In this document: piece after piece, positions 8,646 to 18,610 of the stretch
Position numbering within the stretch: the first letter of the stretch is position 1
How the letters are laid out: every line of letters begins with the position of its first letter
Assembly: GCF_003675325.1 (NCBI RefSeq)
Contig: NZ_CP033073.1
Span: forward strand, 744,001 to 808,000
Direction of reading: 5' to 3'
DNA length: 64,000 nucleotides
Origin: Streptomyces dangxiongensis
GTDB taxonomy: Bacteria; Actinomycetota; Actinomycetes; Streptomycetales; Streptomycetaceae
The notes under the pieces: generated by a model
Seen by the model: the letters and a program-made list of their open reading frames with translations, nothing else
What the model was told of the DNA's origin: nothing
Database searches by the model: none
Translations under genes and position numbers: made by a program

Positions 8646-8680
8646 CGGACGGCCGGAGTCCCGGCGTCGCCGGGCGTCCG
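8646..8680. terminator. Hairpin between sortase and deacetylase genes
   Basis: An outer CGGACG/CGTCCG pair encloses an inner CCCGGC-GTC-GCCGGG stem, between two convergent stops. Probably a shared terminator. Confidence 0.55.
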
Positions 8681-9526
8681 TCACATGCGCCGGGGGGGCA
8701 CCGTGAGGTGATATCCGGAGTCCAGCAGGTACGGCAGGTACTCGCGGATCGCGCGCACGCTCTGCGAACGGTCGCCGCCGGCGTCGTGGGAGAGCACCAC
8801 GACACCGGGGGCGGCACCCTGCACCACCTGCTCGACGATGGTGTCCGTGCCGGGTACCGTCCAGTCCGTCGTGTCCACGGTCCAGGCCATCGGCTCCATG
8901 CCCATCTGCGCGCCCAGCTCGAAGGCGGCCCGGTTCCAGGCGCCGTAGGGCGCGCGGAACCACTGGGGGCGCTCGCCGTAGGTGTCCTCGATGACGTCGC
9001 TGGTGCGTTCCATCTCGGAGCGGATCTCCCTGCGGCCGAGGGTGGTCAGCAGCGGGTGGGTCCAGGTGTGGTTGCCGACGACGTGGCCCTCGTCGGCCAT
9101 CCGGGCCAGCAGCTCCCTGTTCTCGACGACGCACTCGCCGCACACGAAGAACATCGCCCGGACGTGGTACTTGGCCAGGGTGTCCAGGATGTGCGGGGTG
9201 TAGTTCGGGTTGGGGCCGTCGTCGAAGGTCAGCATCATGCGCCGGCCGTGTCCGGAGATCCGCACGAAGGGCTCCTTGCGCACCTTGAGCTTGCGGGGCG
9301 CGGCGCGCGGCGGACCGTATCCGGTGAGCGGCTGGAGCCGGAAGGCGGAGGGCTTGAGCGCCTGGCGGGCCTGCGGGCCGGCGACGGGGTCCGCGGTGGT
9401 CCGGGCCGCCTCCCCGACGCCTCCCGCCAGCAGGGCGCCGGCGGCACCCGCGGCTCCCGCGGCTCCCAGAGCGGCGGCGCCTGCCAACAGCATCCGGCGC
9501 CGTGTGGGCAACTGATCCTTCTGCAT
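8681..9526 (-). CDS. Polysaccharide deacetylase (NodB domain), TAT-exported
   Basis: A 281-residue carbohydrate esterase family 4 protein. It starts with a twin-arginine type signal (RRRMLLAGAAALGAAGAAG), so it is probably exported folded. NodB motifs are present: MLTFDDGPNP with the catalytic Asp and metal-binding Asp, VVGNHTWTHP with the two metal-binding His residues, and WFRAPYGAWN. It should remove N-acetyl groups from a polymer such as chitin or peptidoglycan; which one cannot be told. It sits between the sortase gene and lysX and runs in the same direction as lysX, whose stop lies about 90 bases upstream. Confidence 0.9.
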   Translation of the reverse strand: MQKDQLPTRRRMLLAGAAALGAAGAAGAAGALLAGGVGEAARTTADPVAGPQARQALKPSAFRLQPLTGYGPPRAAPRKLKVRKEPFVRISGHGRRMMLTFDDGPNPNYTPHILDTLAKYHVRAMFFVCGECVVENRELLARMADEGHVVGNHTWTHPLLTTLGRREIRSEMERTSDVIEDTYGERPQWFRAPYGAWNRAAFELGAQMGMEPMAWTVDTTDWTVPGTDTIVEQVVQGAAPGVVVLSHDAGGDRSQSVRAIREYLPYLLDSGYHLTVPPRRM

Positions 9527-9618
9527 GACTCATCAGTCGCCCCGCCGGGCTCCGGCGCACCACGACGCCACCGGTGCGGCGGCCGGATTGCACCCGGACA
9601 GCCGAGCGGGCGGTGCGC

Positions 9619-12600
9619 TCAGCGATGCCGGACGAGCGGGAAGGGCAGCGTCTCGCGGATGGTCAGGCCGGTGAGGAACATGACGAGCCGGTCGACGCCG
9701 ATGCCGAGGCCGCCGGTCGGGGGCATCGCGTACTCCAGGGCCTGGAGGAAGTCCTCGTCGAGTTCCATGGCCTCCGGGTCACCGCCGGCGGCCAGCAGGG
9801 ACTGCTCGGTGAGCCGGCGACGCTGTTCGACGGGGTCGGTCAGCTCCGAGTAGGCGGTGCCGAGTTCGGTGCCGAACGCGACGAGGTCCCAGCGTTCGGC
9901 GAGCCTCGGGTCGGTGCGGTGCTGCCGGGTCAGCGGGGAGACGTCGGTCGGGAAGTCCTTGTAGAAGGTGGGCTGCTCGGTCCGGTTTTCGACCAGCCGC
10001 TCGTACATCTCCAGGACGATGTCGCCGGGTCCGTCGTCGGGCGTGTACGGCACCCCGGCGCGGTCGCACAGCCGGTGCAGCCGCAGGAGTTCGGCACCGG
10101 GGCCGATGTCCTCCCCGAGTGCCTCGGAGAGCGCCCCGAACACCGTCTTCACGGGCCACGTCCCGGAGATGTCGTACTCCCTGCCGTCCCTGCGGGCGAC
10201 CGGGGACCCAAAGGCGGCGGTCGCGGCGCCCTGGATCAGCTCGCGGGTGAGGTCGAGCATGACGTCGTAGTCGGCGTGGGCCTGGTAGGCCTCCAGCATC
10301 GTGAACTCGGGGTTGTGCTTGTGGGAGACGCCCTCGTTGCGGAAGGTGCGGCCCAGCTCGAAGACCCTCTCCAGGCCGCCGACGCACAGCCGCTTCAGGT
10401 ACAGCTCGGGGGCGATGCGCAGATACAGGTCGAGGTCGTAGGCGTTGATGTGGGTGGTGAAGGGACGGGCGTTGGCGCCGCCGTGGATCTGCTGGAGCAT
10501 CGGGGTCTCGACCTCCAGGTAGCCGCGCTCCAGCAGGCCCTGCCGGAGGGCCTGGACGGCGGTGGAGCGGGCGCGCACGACGGCGCGGGCATCGGGGCTG
10601 GTGAGGAGGTCGAGGTGGCGGCGGCGGACCTTGGCCTCGGGGTCGGTGAGGCCGCGCCGTTTGTCGGGCAGCGGGCGCAGGCATTTGCCGGTGAGCTGCC
10701 AGGTGGTGACGAAGACGGTGGGTTCGCCGCGGTCGCTGGGCCGGGCCTGGCCGGTGGCGGTGATGTGGTCGCCGAGGTCGGTGTCGGCGGTGAAGCGGTC
10801 GAGGTCGGGGCCGGAGCCGTCGCGGGTGAGGGCGATCTGGTGGTCGCCGGACCAGTCGCGCAGCACGGCGAAGACGATGCCGCCGAAGTCCCGGACCAGC
10901 ATGACGCGTCCGGCGACGGTGACGTCCGTGCCGGGCGGTACGTCGGCGAGGGCGTGGGAGGGGGCGGTGGTGGCGACCGGGTAGGGGTCGGTGCCGGTGG
11001 CGCGCAGCCGGTCGAGTGTGTGGTGCCGGACGCGGACCTGGTCGGGCAGGCCCGCGTCCGGGGCCGCGGGCCCGGCCCGGTCCCCTCGGTGCGGGCCGAG
11101 CGCCGTCAACGACGGCAGCGCCCCGGTGGTGGCGGGCCGCTGCCCGGCCCTCGGGTGCCCCTTTCCCCAGAGTTTGCGCAGGGACGGTACGGACACGAAA
11201 CCCTCGGCGATGCCGGAGGCCAGGCCGATGCGGGCGAGGGAGGCGGTGTCGGCGTAGCAGATGAAGCGCGGGTACCACTCGGGGTGGTACTTGGCGTTGG
11301 AGCGGTACAGCGCCTCCAGTTGCCACCAGCGGGAGAAGAACAGCAGCAAGCGGCGCCAGAGCCGGAGGACGGGTCCGGCGCCGATGCGGGCGCCCTCCTC
11401 GAAGACGGACCGGAAGACGGCGAAGTTCAGGGAGATCCGGCGTACGCCCAGTTTCGGGGCGGCGGCACACAGTTCGGCGACCATGAACTCCATCACCCCG
11501 TTGGGGGCGGTCCGGTCACGGCGCATCAGGTCCAGGGAGACGCCGTCCCGGCCCCAGGGGACGAAGGAGAGCAGGGCGAGGAGCCGGCCGTCGTCACCGA
11601 GTGCCTCCACGAGCAGGCAGTCGCCGTCGGCCGGGTCGCCGAGCCGGTCCAGGGCCATGGAGAAGCCGCGTTCGGTCTCGGTGTCGCGCCAGGCGTCGGC
11701 CTTGCGGACGATCTCCTCCATCTCCGCCGGGGTGAGGGCGGCGTGGCGGCGGACCCGGCAGGTGGCGCCGGTGCGGCGCACCCGGTGCACGGCCTGGCGG
11801 GTGACCCGCATGTCGCGGCCGTCGAGGTCGAAGCCCGGGATGCGCAGGATCGCCTCGTCGCCCAGTTGGAGGGCGCCGAGTCCGGCACGGGCGTAGGCGC
11901 GGGCGCCGTCCTCGGAGGCGCCCATCACGGCGGGCGCCCAGGCGTACCGGCGGGCCAGGTCCAGCCAGGCCGTGATGGCCGGCGGCCAGGCCTCCGGGTC
12001 GCCGACGGGGTCGCCGCTGGCCAGGCAGACGCCGGTCTCGACGCGGTAGGTGACGGCGGCCTTTGAGCTGGGCGAGAGGACGACGGCCTTGTCGCGCCGG
12101 GTGGCGAAGTAGCCGAGGGAGTCCCGGTCGCCGTACGCGGTGAGCAGGGCGCGGATGCGGGCCTCCTCGTCGCCGTGCAGGGCGGCTTCCAGGCGCTGGG
12201 AGCGGAACAGCGTGGCCGCCGCGTTGAGCAGGGCGAGGGCGCCGAACAGGCCGAGCGCGAAGGTGACCCGGTGCGGCGGCCGGCCGTCGAAGGAGCTGTC
12301 GGAGACCAGTCCGCCGCACACCCGGTCGGCCGCCCAGGCGAGGTGCTGGCCCGCCGGGAGGGTGCCCGGGAACAGCACCACCAGCCCCCAGCCGAGCAGG
12401 ATCGCCACGGCCAGCCCGGCCAGCAGCACGGCGAGCGCCCGGCGCACGGCTCCGCGGCGGGAGGCGGCGTAGAACTCCCGGCGGGCCGCCAGCAGCAGGA
12501 GCAGCAGCAGCGCGCACAGCACGAGGGACGGCAGTGACTCGGCGTACAGGCCGACGGCCGCGCCGAGCGCGTCGGTGAGGACGAGCAGCCCGAGGTAGAC

Positions 12601-12891
12601 GACGACCAGCCACCAGGCGACCTTCTTGCGGGCGGCGGTGGCGCCGGCCAGCAGGAACAGGAAGACGGCGTAGGCCAGGTTGGCGCTGATGGGGACGAGG
12701 AGCAGGTCGAGGGTGCGGACGACCGGGCGGAGCAGGCGGCGCACGGGCGCTATGAAAGCGAGCAGGGCGCACAGCAGGCCGAGGGCGGCGAAGAGGGTCC
12801 CGAAGGCCTCCGGGACCCAGCCGAGGCGCCCGCCGGCGGGCAGGCTGGCCGGGGCACCGCTGCGTGCGGCGGGCCCTGCGGTGGCAGTCAT
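9619..12891 (-). CDS. lysX: Fused lysylphosphatidylglycerol synthase / lysyl-tRNA synthetase (LysX)
   Basis: A 1090-residue fusion. The N-terminal 250 residues hold about six or seven membrane segments, as in MprF proteins. Next is a DUF2156 (GNAT-fold) lysyl transferase domain (about 270-560). The C-terminal half is a class II lysyl-tRNA synthetase: an OB fold ([15 protein letters not shown]), the [12 protein letters not shown] and [15 protein letters not shown] motifs, and the ending [15 protein letters not shown]. Such proteins charge tRNA with lysine and transfer it to phosphatidylglycerol, reducing membrane negative charge and aiding resistance to cationic peptides. ATG 12891 is preferred over much longer upstream extensions because it precedes the first membrane segment. 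Divergent from the USP gene. Confidence 0.92.
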   Translation of the reverse strand: MTATAGPAARSGAPASLPAGGRLGWVPEAFGTLFAALGLLCALLAFIAPVRRLLRPVVRTLDLLLVPISANLAYAVFLFLLAGATAARKKVAWWLVVVYLGLLVLTDALGAAVGLYAESLPSLVLCALLLLLLLAARREFYAASRRGAVRRALAVLLAGLAVAILLGWGLVVLFPGTLPAGQHLAWAADRVCGGLVSDSSFDGRPPHRVTFALGLFGALALLNAAATLFRSQRLEAALHGDEEARIRALLTAYGDRDSLGYFATRRDKAVVLSPSSKAAVTYRVETGVCLASGDPVGDPEAWPPAITAWLDLARRYAWAPAVMGASEDGARAYARAGLGALQLGDEAILRIPGFDLDGRDMRVTRQAVHRVRRTGATCRVRRHAALTPAEMEEIVRKADAWRDTETERGFSMALDRLGDPADGDCLLVEALGDDGRLLALLSFVPWGRDGVSLDLMRRDRTAPNGVMEFMVAELCAAAPKLGVRRISLNFAVFRSVFEEGARIGAGPVLRLWRRLLLFFSRWWQLEALYRSNAKYHPEWYPRFICYADTASLARIGLASGIAEGFVSVPSLRKLWGKGHPRAGQRPATTGALPSLTALGPHRGDRAGPAAPDAGLPDQVRVRHHTLDRLRATGTDPYPVATTAPSHALADVPPGTDVTVAGRVMLVRDFGGIVFAVLRDWSGDHQIALTRDGSGPDLDRFTADTDLGDHITATGQARPSDRGEPTVFVTTWQLTGKCLRPLPDKRRGLTDPEAKVRRRHLDLLTSPDARAVVRARSTAVQALRQGLLERGYLEVETPMLQQIHGGANARPFTTHINAYDLDLYLRIAPELYLKRLCVGGLERVFELGRTFRNEGVSHKHNPEFTMLEAYQAHADYDVMLDLTRELIQGAATAAFGSPVARRDGREYDISGTWPVKTVFGALSEALGEDIGPGAELLRLHRLCDRAGVPYTPDDGPGDIVLEMYERLVENRTEQPTFYKDFPTDVSPLTRQHRTDPRLAERWDLVAFGTELGTAYSELTDPVEQRRRLTEQSLLAAGGDPEAMELDEDFLQALEYAMPPTGGLGIGVDRLVMFLTGLTIRETLPFPLVRHR

Positions 12892-13017
12892 GGTTCCGAC
12901 TGTAGGAAGGGGCGGCACGGCCCGCGCGTCGAGCGGGCCGGCGCCGCACGGTGGTGCGGGCCGGGCGCGGAGCCCCGCGTCTCGGCGGGAGGGGGCGGTT
13001 CCGATAGCCTCACGGCC

Positions 13018-13488
13018 GTGACGGAACAGCACGAAGAGCGCTCGTACCAGTTCGAGCGGGGCACGGACGGGCCGAAGGTCGTCCTGGTCGGGGTGGACGG
13101 CTCGGAGTCCTCGATGCGCGCCGCCGCGTACGCGGGGGGACTGGCCCGGCGCCAGCACGCGCTGCTCGCGGTGGTGTACGTGCAACCGGTGCTCGCGGCC
13201 GGCGCGGCGCTCGGGGCGCCGGTGGCGGAGACCACCGACGAGATCGCCGACGAGCTGGTGGCGCAGATCCGGGAGGCCGCCGAGCGGGTCAAGGGGATAT
13301 TCGAGGTGCGCTGGGAGTTCCACACCTTCCGCGGCGACCCGTACACCGGTCTGGTCACGGCGGCCGACGAGCTGAAGGCGGACGCGGTGGTGGTGGGCGC
13401 CTCGGAGCAGGCCGGGCACCGGCTCATCGGTTCGGTGGCGGTCCGGCTGGTGAAGGCGGGACGCTGGCCGGTGACGGTCGTACCGTAG
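13018..13488 (+). CDS. Universal stress protein (UspA family)
   Basis: A 156-residue single-domain USP protein. Strand 1 reads [13 protein letters not shown], and the C-terminal ATP-binding loop is [36 protein letters not shown], close to the G-x2-G-x9-G-S pattern of ATP-binding members. The start is GTG. It is transcribed away from lysX across a 126-base gap and ends 240 bases before the permease gene. A gap region around 13600-13660 contains two copies of TCCCGGGTCGT and no gene. Confidence 0.88.
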   Translation: MTEQHEERSYQFERGTDGPKVVLVGVDGSESSMRAAAYAGGLARRQHALLAVVYVQPVLAAGAALGAPVAETTDEIADELVAQIREAAERVKGIFEVRWEFHTFRGDPYTGLVTAADELKADAVVVGASEQAGHRLIGSVAVRLVKAGRWPVTVVP

Positions 13489-13728
13489 CGGCGGGGTGCC
13501 GGCCGTCGACGGGCAGACGTTCCCGTCGCCCGCCCGCGAGCTGCCGCCGGCCACCGAACGGGCCGCGGCCCCGGCACGGTGTGACCGGCCCGCCGACCCG
13601 GGCGTGGGCTCTGTCCCGGGTCGTTCGGGGACTCCGTCCCGGGTCGTGCGTGGCGCCTTCCCTGGGGGGCGCCCCTGAGCCATCATGATCCGCCGTCAGC
13701 CGTTGCCGTCGGCGAAGAGGTGAGGCGC

Positions 13729-15153
13729 ATGGACAGGCTCCGCGCGGGTGAGGGCATTCTCCGCCGCAAACCCATCGAACACATCGAGGACACCGAGGTC
13801 ACCGAGGGCCCCCGGCTGGAGCGGACGCTCGGGCTGTGGCAGCTCACCGCGATCGGGGTCGGTGGCATCATCGGCGCGGGCATCTTCACCCTCGCCGGCA
13901 CGGTGGCCAACGGCACGGCGGGGCCCGCGGTGGTGATCTCCTTCCTGATCGCCGGTCTCGCGAGCGCCTGCGCGGCCCTGTCGTACGCCGAGTTCGCCGG
14001 GATGATCCCCAAGGCCGGTTCGGCGTACACGTACGGCTACGCGGTGCTGGGTGAGTTCGCGGGCTGGTTCATCGGCTGGGACCTGCTGCTGGAGTACACC
14101 GCGATCGTGGCGGTGGTGGCGATCGGCATCTCCGGTTACTTCGGTTTCCTGGTGACGGACATGGGCGCGCAGCTCCCGGCCTGGATGCTGGGCGCGCCCG
14201 GCACCGGGAACGGGCACCGCGTCGACCTGTTCGCGGTGGTGCTGTGCCTGCTCATCGCCTGGCTGCTGAACCTGGGCATGCGCAGCGCGGCCCGCTTCGA
14301 GACCTTCGTGGTGGCCCTGAAGGTGCTGGTGGTGCTGCTGGTGATCGGCGTGGGCGTGTTCCACATCGACAGCGGGAACTACCACCCGTTCTTCCCGTAC
14401 GGCCTCGGCGGCGCGTTCGACGGCGCGGCGCTCGTGTTCTTCGCGGTGTTCGGCTACGACGCGATGTCCACGGCGGCCGAGGAGTCGAAGGACGCGCAGC
14501 GGCACATGCCGAGGGCGATCATCTACTCGCTGGCGATCTCGATGGTGCTGTACGTGGCCGCCTGCCTGGTGCTGACGGGCATGCAGAACTACCAGGACAT
14601 CGACAAGGAGAGCGGTTTCTCCACGGCGTTCAAGTCGGTCGGGCTCGGCGCGCTCGCGGACGTGATCGCGGTGGGCGCGATCATCGGCATCCTCACCGTG
14701 ATGTTCACGTTCATGCTGGGCGTGACCCGGGTCTGGTTCTCCATGTCCCGGGACGGGCTGCTGCCGCGCTGGTTCGCCAAGACGCACCCCACGCGGCACG
14801 TGCCGACCCGGGTCACCTGGATCGTCGGGGCGGCCTCGGCCGCCATCGCCGGGTTCCTCCCGATCAGCGAGGTGGCCGAACTGACCAACATCGGCATCCT
14901 GCTGGCGTTCGTGGTGGTGTGCGCGGCGGTGATCGTGCTGCGCTACCGGCGCCCGGAGCTGCCGCGCGCCTTCCGCACCCCGTGGATGCCGTTCCTGCCC
15001 GCCCTGGGCATCCTGTTCTCCATCTGGCTGGTCACACGCCTCCAGTGGCAGACCTGGGTCCGGTTCGCGGTGTGGTTCGTGATCGGCTGCGTGATCTACT
15101 TCGGCTACTCCTACCGGCATTCGGCGCTCGCCGAGCGGCGGACCGCCCAGTGA
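13729..15153 (+). CDS. APC-superfamily amino acid permease (cationic amino acid transporter type)
   Basis: A 474-residue membrane transporter with about 12 membrane segments. The start reads MDRLRAGEGILRRKPIEHIED, typical of actinobacterial cationic amino acid transporter-like proteins. The first helix carries the substrate-binding GIGVGGIIGAGIF motif, and YAEFAGMIPKAGSAYTY is the second conserved block. It should import an amino acid, perhaps Lys or Arg, by proton coupling. ATG 13729 follows GAAGAGG at good spacing; a GTG three codons upstream overlaps that site. Its stop directly abuts the stop of the convergent CapA-like gene. Confidence 0.88.
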   Translation: MDRLRAGEGILRRKPIEHIEDTEVTEGPRLERTLGLWQLTAIGVGGIIGAGIFTLAGTVANGTAGPAVVISFLIAGLASACAALSYAEFAGMIPKAGSAYTYGYAVLGEFAGWFIGWDLLLEYTAIVAVVAIGISGYFGFLVTDMGAQLPAWMLGAPGTGNGHRVDLFAVVLCLLIAWLLNLGMRSAARFETFVVALKVLVVLLVIGVGVFHIDSGNYHPFFPYGLGGAFDGAALVFFAVFGYDAMSTAAEESKDAQRHMPRAIIYSLAISMVLYVAACLVLTGMQNYQDIDKESGFSTAFKSVGLGALADVIAVGAIIGILTVMFTFMLGVTRVWFSMSRDGLLPRWFAKTHPTRHVPTRVTWIVGAASAAIAGFLPISEVAELTNIGILLAFVVVCAAVIVLRYRRPELPRAFRTPWMPFLPALGILFSIWLVTRLQWQTWVRFAVWFVIGCVIYFGYSYRHSALAERRTAQ

Positions 15154-16308
15154 TCACTCGGCCATGACCAGGCCGTCCTGGCCGGCCCCGCGGCTGAGCA
15201 CCACGTCCCGGATCCGGTCGCGCACCCCTTCGAGGTCGGCGCCCTGGGCGACGGCCCGGTCGAGGTCGACGACCCGGCCGGCGTCGAGGTCGTAGAGCTG
15301 CGGGACGAACTCGGCCTTGGTGACCCGCCAGGCCGCGCCCGGCCGGTCGGGCGGGGCGAAGGTGAAGCGGCCGAGCGTGGACTCGTTGCCGCGCGGGTCC
15401 TGGGCACCCTCGCGGTTGTACATCTCACCGGCGATCTGGTCACCCATGCCGTAGATCACCCAGGTGCCGTTGACCTTCTCGTACGCCTGCGGGACGTGGG
15501 CGTGGGTGCCCAGGATCAGGTCGATGTCGGGGCGGCCGGCGGTGGCCGAGGCGGTGAGCCGCTGGGCGAGGGTGAGCTGGAGCCGGTCGGGTTCGTCCTG
15601 CCACTCGGTGCCCCAGTTCACGGAGAGGACGACCACGTCGGCGCCGGCCCGCCGGGCGGTGCGGGCGTCGGCGACGATCCGGTCGGCGTCGATCATGTTG
15701 ACGGCCCAGGGCTCGCCGTGCGGCAGCGGCTTGCCGTTGCTGCCGAAGGTGTACGACAGGTGGGCGACCTCGGCCGCACCCGCCCGCAGGAGTGTCACCG
15801 AGCGGGCCTCGGCCTCGCTGCGGGCCGTCCCGGCGTGCCGCAGGCCGGCCGCGTCCAGGGCGTCCAGGGTGCGCCGGATGCCGGCGGTGCCGTCGTCCAG
15901 GGCGTGGTTGGAGGCGGTGGAGCAGCCGTCGTACCCGGTGGCGGCGAGGCCCTTGGCGATCTCCGGCGGTGACTTGAAGGCCGGGTAGCCGGTGTAGGCG
16001 CCCTCGACGCCGTAGACGGTCTCCATGTGACACAGTGCCAGGTCGGCGTGGGACACGAGGGGTTCGACGCCGGAGAGCATCGGGCGGAAGTCGTGGCCGT
16101 GGCCGCCGGCGTCGTAGGAGGCCCGCTCGATCACGGAGGTGTGCGGCAGGACGTCTCCGGAGGCGACGAGGGTGAACCCGCGGGCCGCGGAGGGTGCCGG
16201 GCGCCCCTGCTGCGCACCGGAGTCCTGCCGGTTGTGGTTCTGGCAGGCGGCCGCCACCGTGAGAACGGCGGTCAGGGCCAGGGCCACCTGCTGTCTGCGT
16301 CCGATCAT
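15154..16308 (-). CDS. CapA-family (PGA_cap) lipoprotein
   Basis: A 384-residue lipoprotein with lipobox VAAAC. The PGA_cap fold, related to calcineurin-like phosphatases, is shown by VASGDVLPHTSVIERA at the start, ASNHALDDGTAGIRRTLDALDAAGL in the middle and ILGTHAHVPQAYEKVNGTWVIYGMG near the end. Relatives help assemble or degrade poly-gamma-glutamate in Bacillus; in Streptomyces the role is not known, and no capB or capC genes are nearby. ATG 16308 has GGGGTGAG just upstream. The 213-base gap to the sigma gene holds nothing I recognise. Confidence 0.85.
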   Translation of the reverse strand: MIGRRQQVALALTAVLTVAAACQNHNRQDSGAQQGRPAPSAARGFTLVASGDVLPHTSVIERASYDAGGHGHDFRPMLSGVEPLVSHADLALCHMETVYGVEGAYTGYPAFKSPPEIAKGLAATGYDGCSTASNHALDDGTAGIRRTLDALDAAGLRHAGTARSEAEARSVTLLRAGAAEVAHLSYTFGSNGKPLPHGEPWAVNMIDADRIVADARTARRAGADVVVLSVNWGTEWQDEPDRLQLTLAQRLTASATAGRPDIDLILGTHAHVPQAYEKVNGTWVIYGMGDQIAGEMYNREGAQDPRGNESTLGRFTFAPPDRPGAAWRVTKAEFVPQLYDLDAGRVVDLDRAVAQGADLEGVRDRIRDVVLSRGAGQDGLVMAE

Positions 16309-16521
16309 CAACTCACCCCAGGTTGTCGTATATACAGACAAGGCCGTGACGGCATATGGGTATGAAGCTGATGTGCCGGATAAACAGTCCGGGGCCTCTG
16401 ATTAGCCCGTCCGGTGCCGCGGGGACCGCTCGTCCGACCGTTCGCCGACGCGATCGACCGTCCGTCGCACAGCCGGGCCCACCCCCTGTCGGCCGGCCGG
16501 GCCCTGCGCTGCCATACGGCC

Positions 16522-17070
16522 ATGACGGCCGGAACCTCACTCACCCACGGGACGACGACCGCCGGGCACGAGCTGGCCGCGCTCCAGCGCGAGCACGGCG
16601 GCCCCCTGTTCGCCCTGTTGCTCAGGCTCTGCGACGGAGACCGGCAGCGCGCCGAGGACCTGGTCCAGGAGACCCTGGTACGGGCCTGGCAGCATCCCGA
16701 GGCGCTGCACGCCGACGGCTTCGACTCGGTACGGCCCTGGCTGCTGACCGTCGCCCGGCGGCTCGCCATCGACGCGCGCCGGGCCCGGCGGGCCCGGCCC
16801 CGGGAGGTCGGCGACGCGGTCCCCGAGGACGCGCGGGTGACCGCCGACCACGCCGAGCGGGCCGCCGCGATGCTCGACGTCCGGGAGGCTGTGAAGACAC
16901 TCACGCCGGAACACCGTGACGTCCTGGTACTCGTGTACTTCCTCGGGGCCAGCGTGGCCGAAGCGGCGCAGACCCTGGGGATCCCACCCGGTACCGTGAA
17001 GTCCCGCGCGTTCTACGCGCTGCGCGCCCTGCGCCGGGTCCTCCCCGGTTACACGGCCGACCTGCGGTGA
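16522..17070 (+). CDS. ECF-family RNA polymerase sigma factor
   Basis: A 182-residue ECF sigma factor. Region 2 is RAEDLVQETLVRAWQHPEAL, with FDSVRPWLLTVARRLAIDARR completing the -10 recognition helix. Region 4 is LTPEHRDVLVLVYFLGASVAEAAQTLGIPPGTVKSRAFYALRALR, a helix-turn-helix for -35 recognition. No ribosome site precedes ATG 16522, so the transcript may be leaderless. A zinc-finger anti-sigma gene lies two genes downstream on the same strand and probably controls it at the membrane. Confidence 0.9.
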   Translation: MTAGTSLTHGTTTAGHELAALQREHGGPLFALLLRLCDGDRQRAEDLVQETLVRAWQHPEALHADGFDSVRPWLLTVARRLAIDARRARRARPREVGDAVPEDARVTADHAERAAAMLDVREAVKTLTPEHRDVLVLVYFLGASVAEAAQTLGIPPGTVKSRAFYALRALRRVLPGYTADLR

Positions 17071-17226
17071 AACCGGAAGCCGGGTCAAGGCTCGGCAAAT
17101 CGCCTTGCTGCCGGACCCCCTTCGGGCATGGGCTGTCCTCATCCGCGTTCCGCGCGGGGGCCGGGCCGGGGAGGCCGGGTCCCGGCGTCGGGCGGCGCGC
17201 ACGCACCGGAGGAAGGGCAGGAAAGG

Positions 17227-17742
17227 ATGCGGCACAGAGGTCACGAGAGCAGGGGCGGTACCGACGACGGTGAACTGACCGTCCCGATGGCCTGGTTGTA
17301 CGCCGAGTACATCGCCGACGAGCTGTTGCGCACCGGCGATCTGATGCCACCGACGTCCTTCGAGTTCCGGGCCGGCCGGGACGCGCTGGCGCTGACCGTG
17401 TTCCTGTCCGACACCGACGGCGAACTCTCCGGCATCCGGGTGATCTCACAACTGGAGAACTGGCTGTCGCTGACCGCCTATGACCAGCCGTGGCAGGACT
17501 GGGTGCGGGACCGCATGGCCGAGCTGGCCGAGCGGGCGGCCGGCTCCGGCCTCCCCTCCCCCGACCTGGCACTGGCTGCGGACGCCTGGCGCTGGCTGGA
17601 GGAGACCGAACTGCTCGCGCCCGACCTGGACGCGGTGCCGGGCGGCGGCGCGGTGTCCGGCGAGGACGACGGGCCGAAGGTGTGGACCCCGGCCTGGCGG
17701 CTCGGACTGCCCCTGGGGCACCTGGCGATCCACCTCTTCTGA
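17227..17742 (+). CDS. Hypothetical protein between sigma and anti-sigma genes
   Basis: A 171-residue soluble, acidic protein that I do not recognise. It has no signal peptide or membrane segment, is predicted alpha/beta, and is rich in Trp in its second half (NWLSLTAYDQPWQDWVRD, AWRWLEETELL, VWTPAWRLG). ATG 17227 follows a long purine stretch (GGAGGAAGGGCAGGAAAGG), a strong ribosome site. Its position between an ECF sigma factor gene and its likely anti-sigma gene may be chance or may mean a shared pathway. Confidence 0.7.
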   Translation: MRHRGHESRGGTDDGELTVPMAWLYAEYIADELLRTGDLMPPTSFEFRAGRDALALTVFLSDTDGELSGIRVISQLENWLSLTAYDQPWQDWVRDRMAELAERAAGSGLPSPDLALAADAWRWLEETELLAPDLDAVPGGGAVSGEDDGPKVWTPAWRLGLPLGHLAIHLF

Positions 17743-17893
17743 ACCGAGCGGAATTCACACCAATCCGCGGGCCGGACCGCTCCGAATCCCCTGTCCGCGA
17801 TTCTGTGCGCGGCTTGAGTGATTCGGCGGTGCGCTGCGTACGGGTGGGAGCAAGGAGTAACCCCACCCGCACCCATAGGCACGAGGATTCGGC

Positions 17894-18547
17894 ATGAGGT
17901 CCCTGGAAAGGCATCGCGACGTCGGCGCGTACGCGCTCGGCGTGCTGGACGAGGCGGAGGCCTTCCGCTTCGAGGACCACCTCATGGAGTGCCCCCAGTG
18001 CGCGGCACACGTGACCGGGTTCGGGCCCACGACCCGGCAGCTGAGGCTGTACCGGCGGGCCACACCGCGCTTCGTGCACCCCATGACGCGGCCCGGCCCC
18101 CGGCTGCTGGAGCGGCTGCTGGGCGAGCTGGCGCAGCGGCAGCGGGCGCGGCGGCGCCGGCTGCTGTACGGCCTGGCCGCGTCGGTGGCGCTCGCCGTGG
18201 CCGGCCCCGGGATCGTGGCCTTCGCCGGCCACGCGGCGCCGGCCCGGCACGTCATGGCGGCGACCGATCCGGACACCGGGGTGTGGGCGCGGGTCACCTC
18301 GGCGGACGCGGACTGGGGCAGTGATCTGCGGCTGGAGATCAAGGACGGCTCCGGGCGGCACACCTGCCGGCTGGTCGCGGTCGGCCACGACGGCACCGAG
18401 CAGGTCGTGGCCGGCTGGACCAGCCCCGGCGAGGGCACCCGGCCCACGACCGCGATGGGGGCCGCCGCGCTGCACCCCGGCCAGATCGCCCGGTACGAGG
18501 TGCGTACGGACGACGGCAAGCGGCTGGTCACGGTCGACGCGCCGTGA
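17894..18547 (+). CDS. Membrane-anchored zinc-finger anti-sigma factor (zf-HC2)
   Basis: A 217-residue single-pass protein. The N-terminal zinc anti-sigma domain carries His7 and the HxxxCxxC motif (His29, Cys33, Cys36). A basic stretch QRARRRR precedes a membrane segment (about 90-112), and an external beta-rich C-terminal domain follows (VWARVTSADADWGSDLRLEIKD). Such proteins hold an ECF sigma factor until an external or redox signal releases it. The ECF sigma encoded 800 bases upstream is the expected partner. Start supported by GAGGA upstream. Confidence 0.88.
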   Translation: MRSLERHRDVGAYALGVLDEAEAFRFEDHLMECPQCAAHVTGFGPTTRQLRLYRRATPRFVHPMTRPGPRLLERLLGELAQRQRARRRRLLYGLAASVALAVAGPGIVAFAGHAAPARHVMAATDPDTGVWARVTSADADWGSDLRLEIKDGSGRHTCRLVAVGHDGTEQVVAGWTSPGEGTRPTTAMGAAALHPGQIARYEVRTDDGKRLVTVDAP

Positions 18548-18610
18548 CGACACGGGGCCGGCGGGGCGCGGGGCGAGCGGGGCGGCCTCGGTTCGGCAGC
18601 CGACCCTGGC

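Noticed and set aside
9574..12066. 830-codon open frame on the plus strand
   Set aside because: Antisense shadow of lysX; composition is Gly/Val/Ala-rich without motifs.
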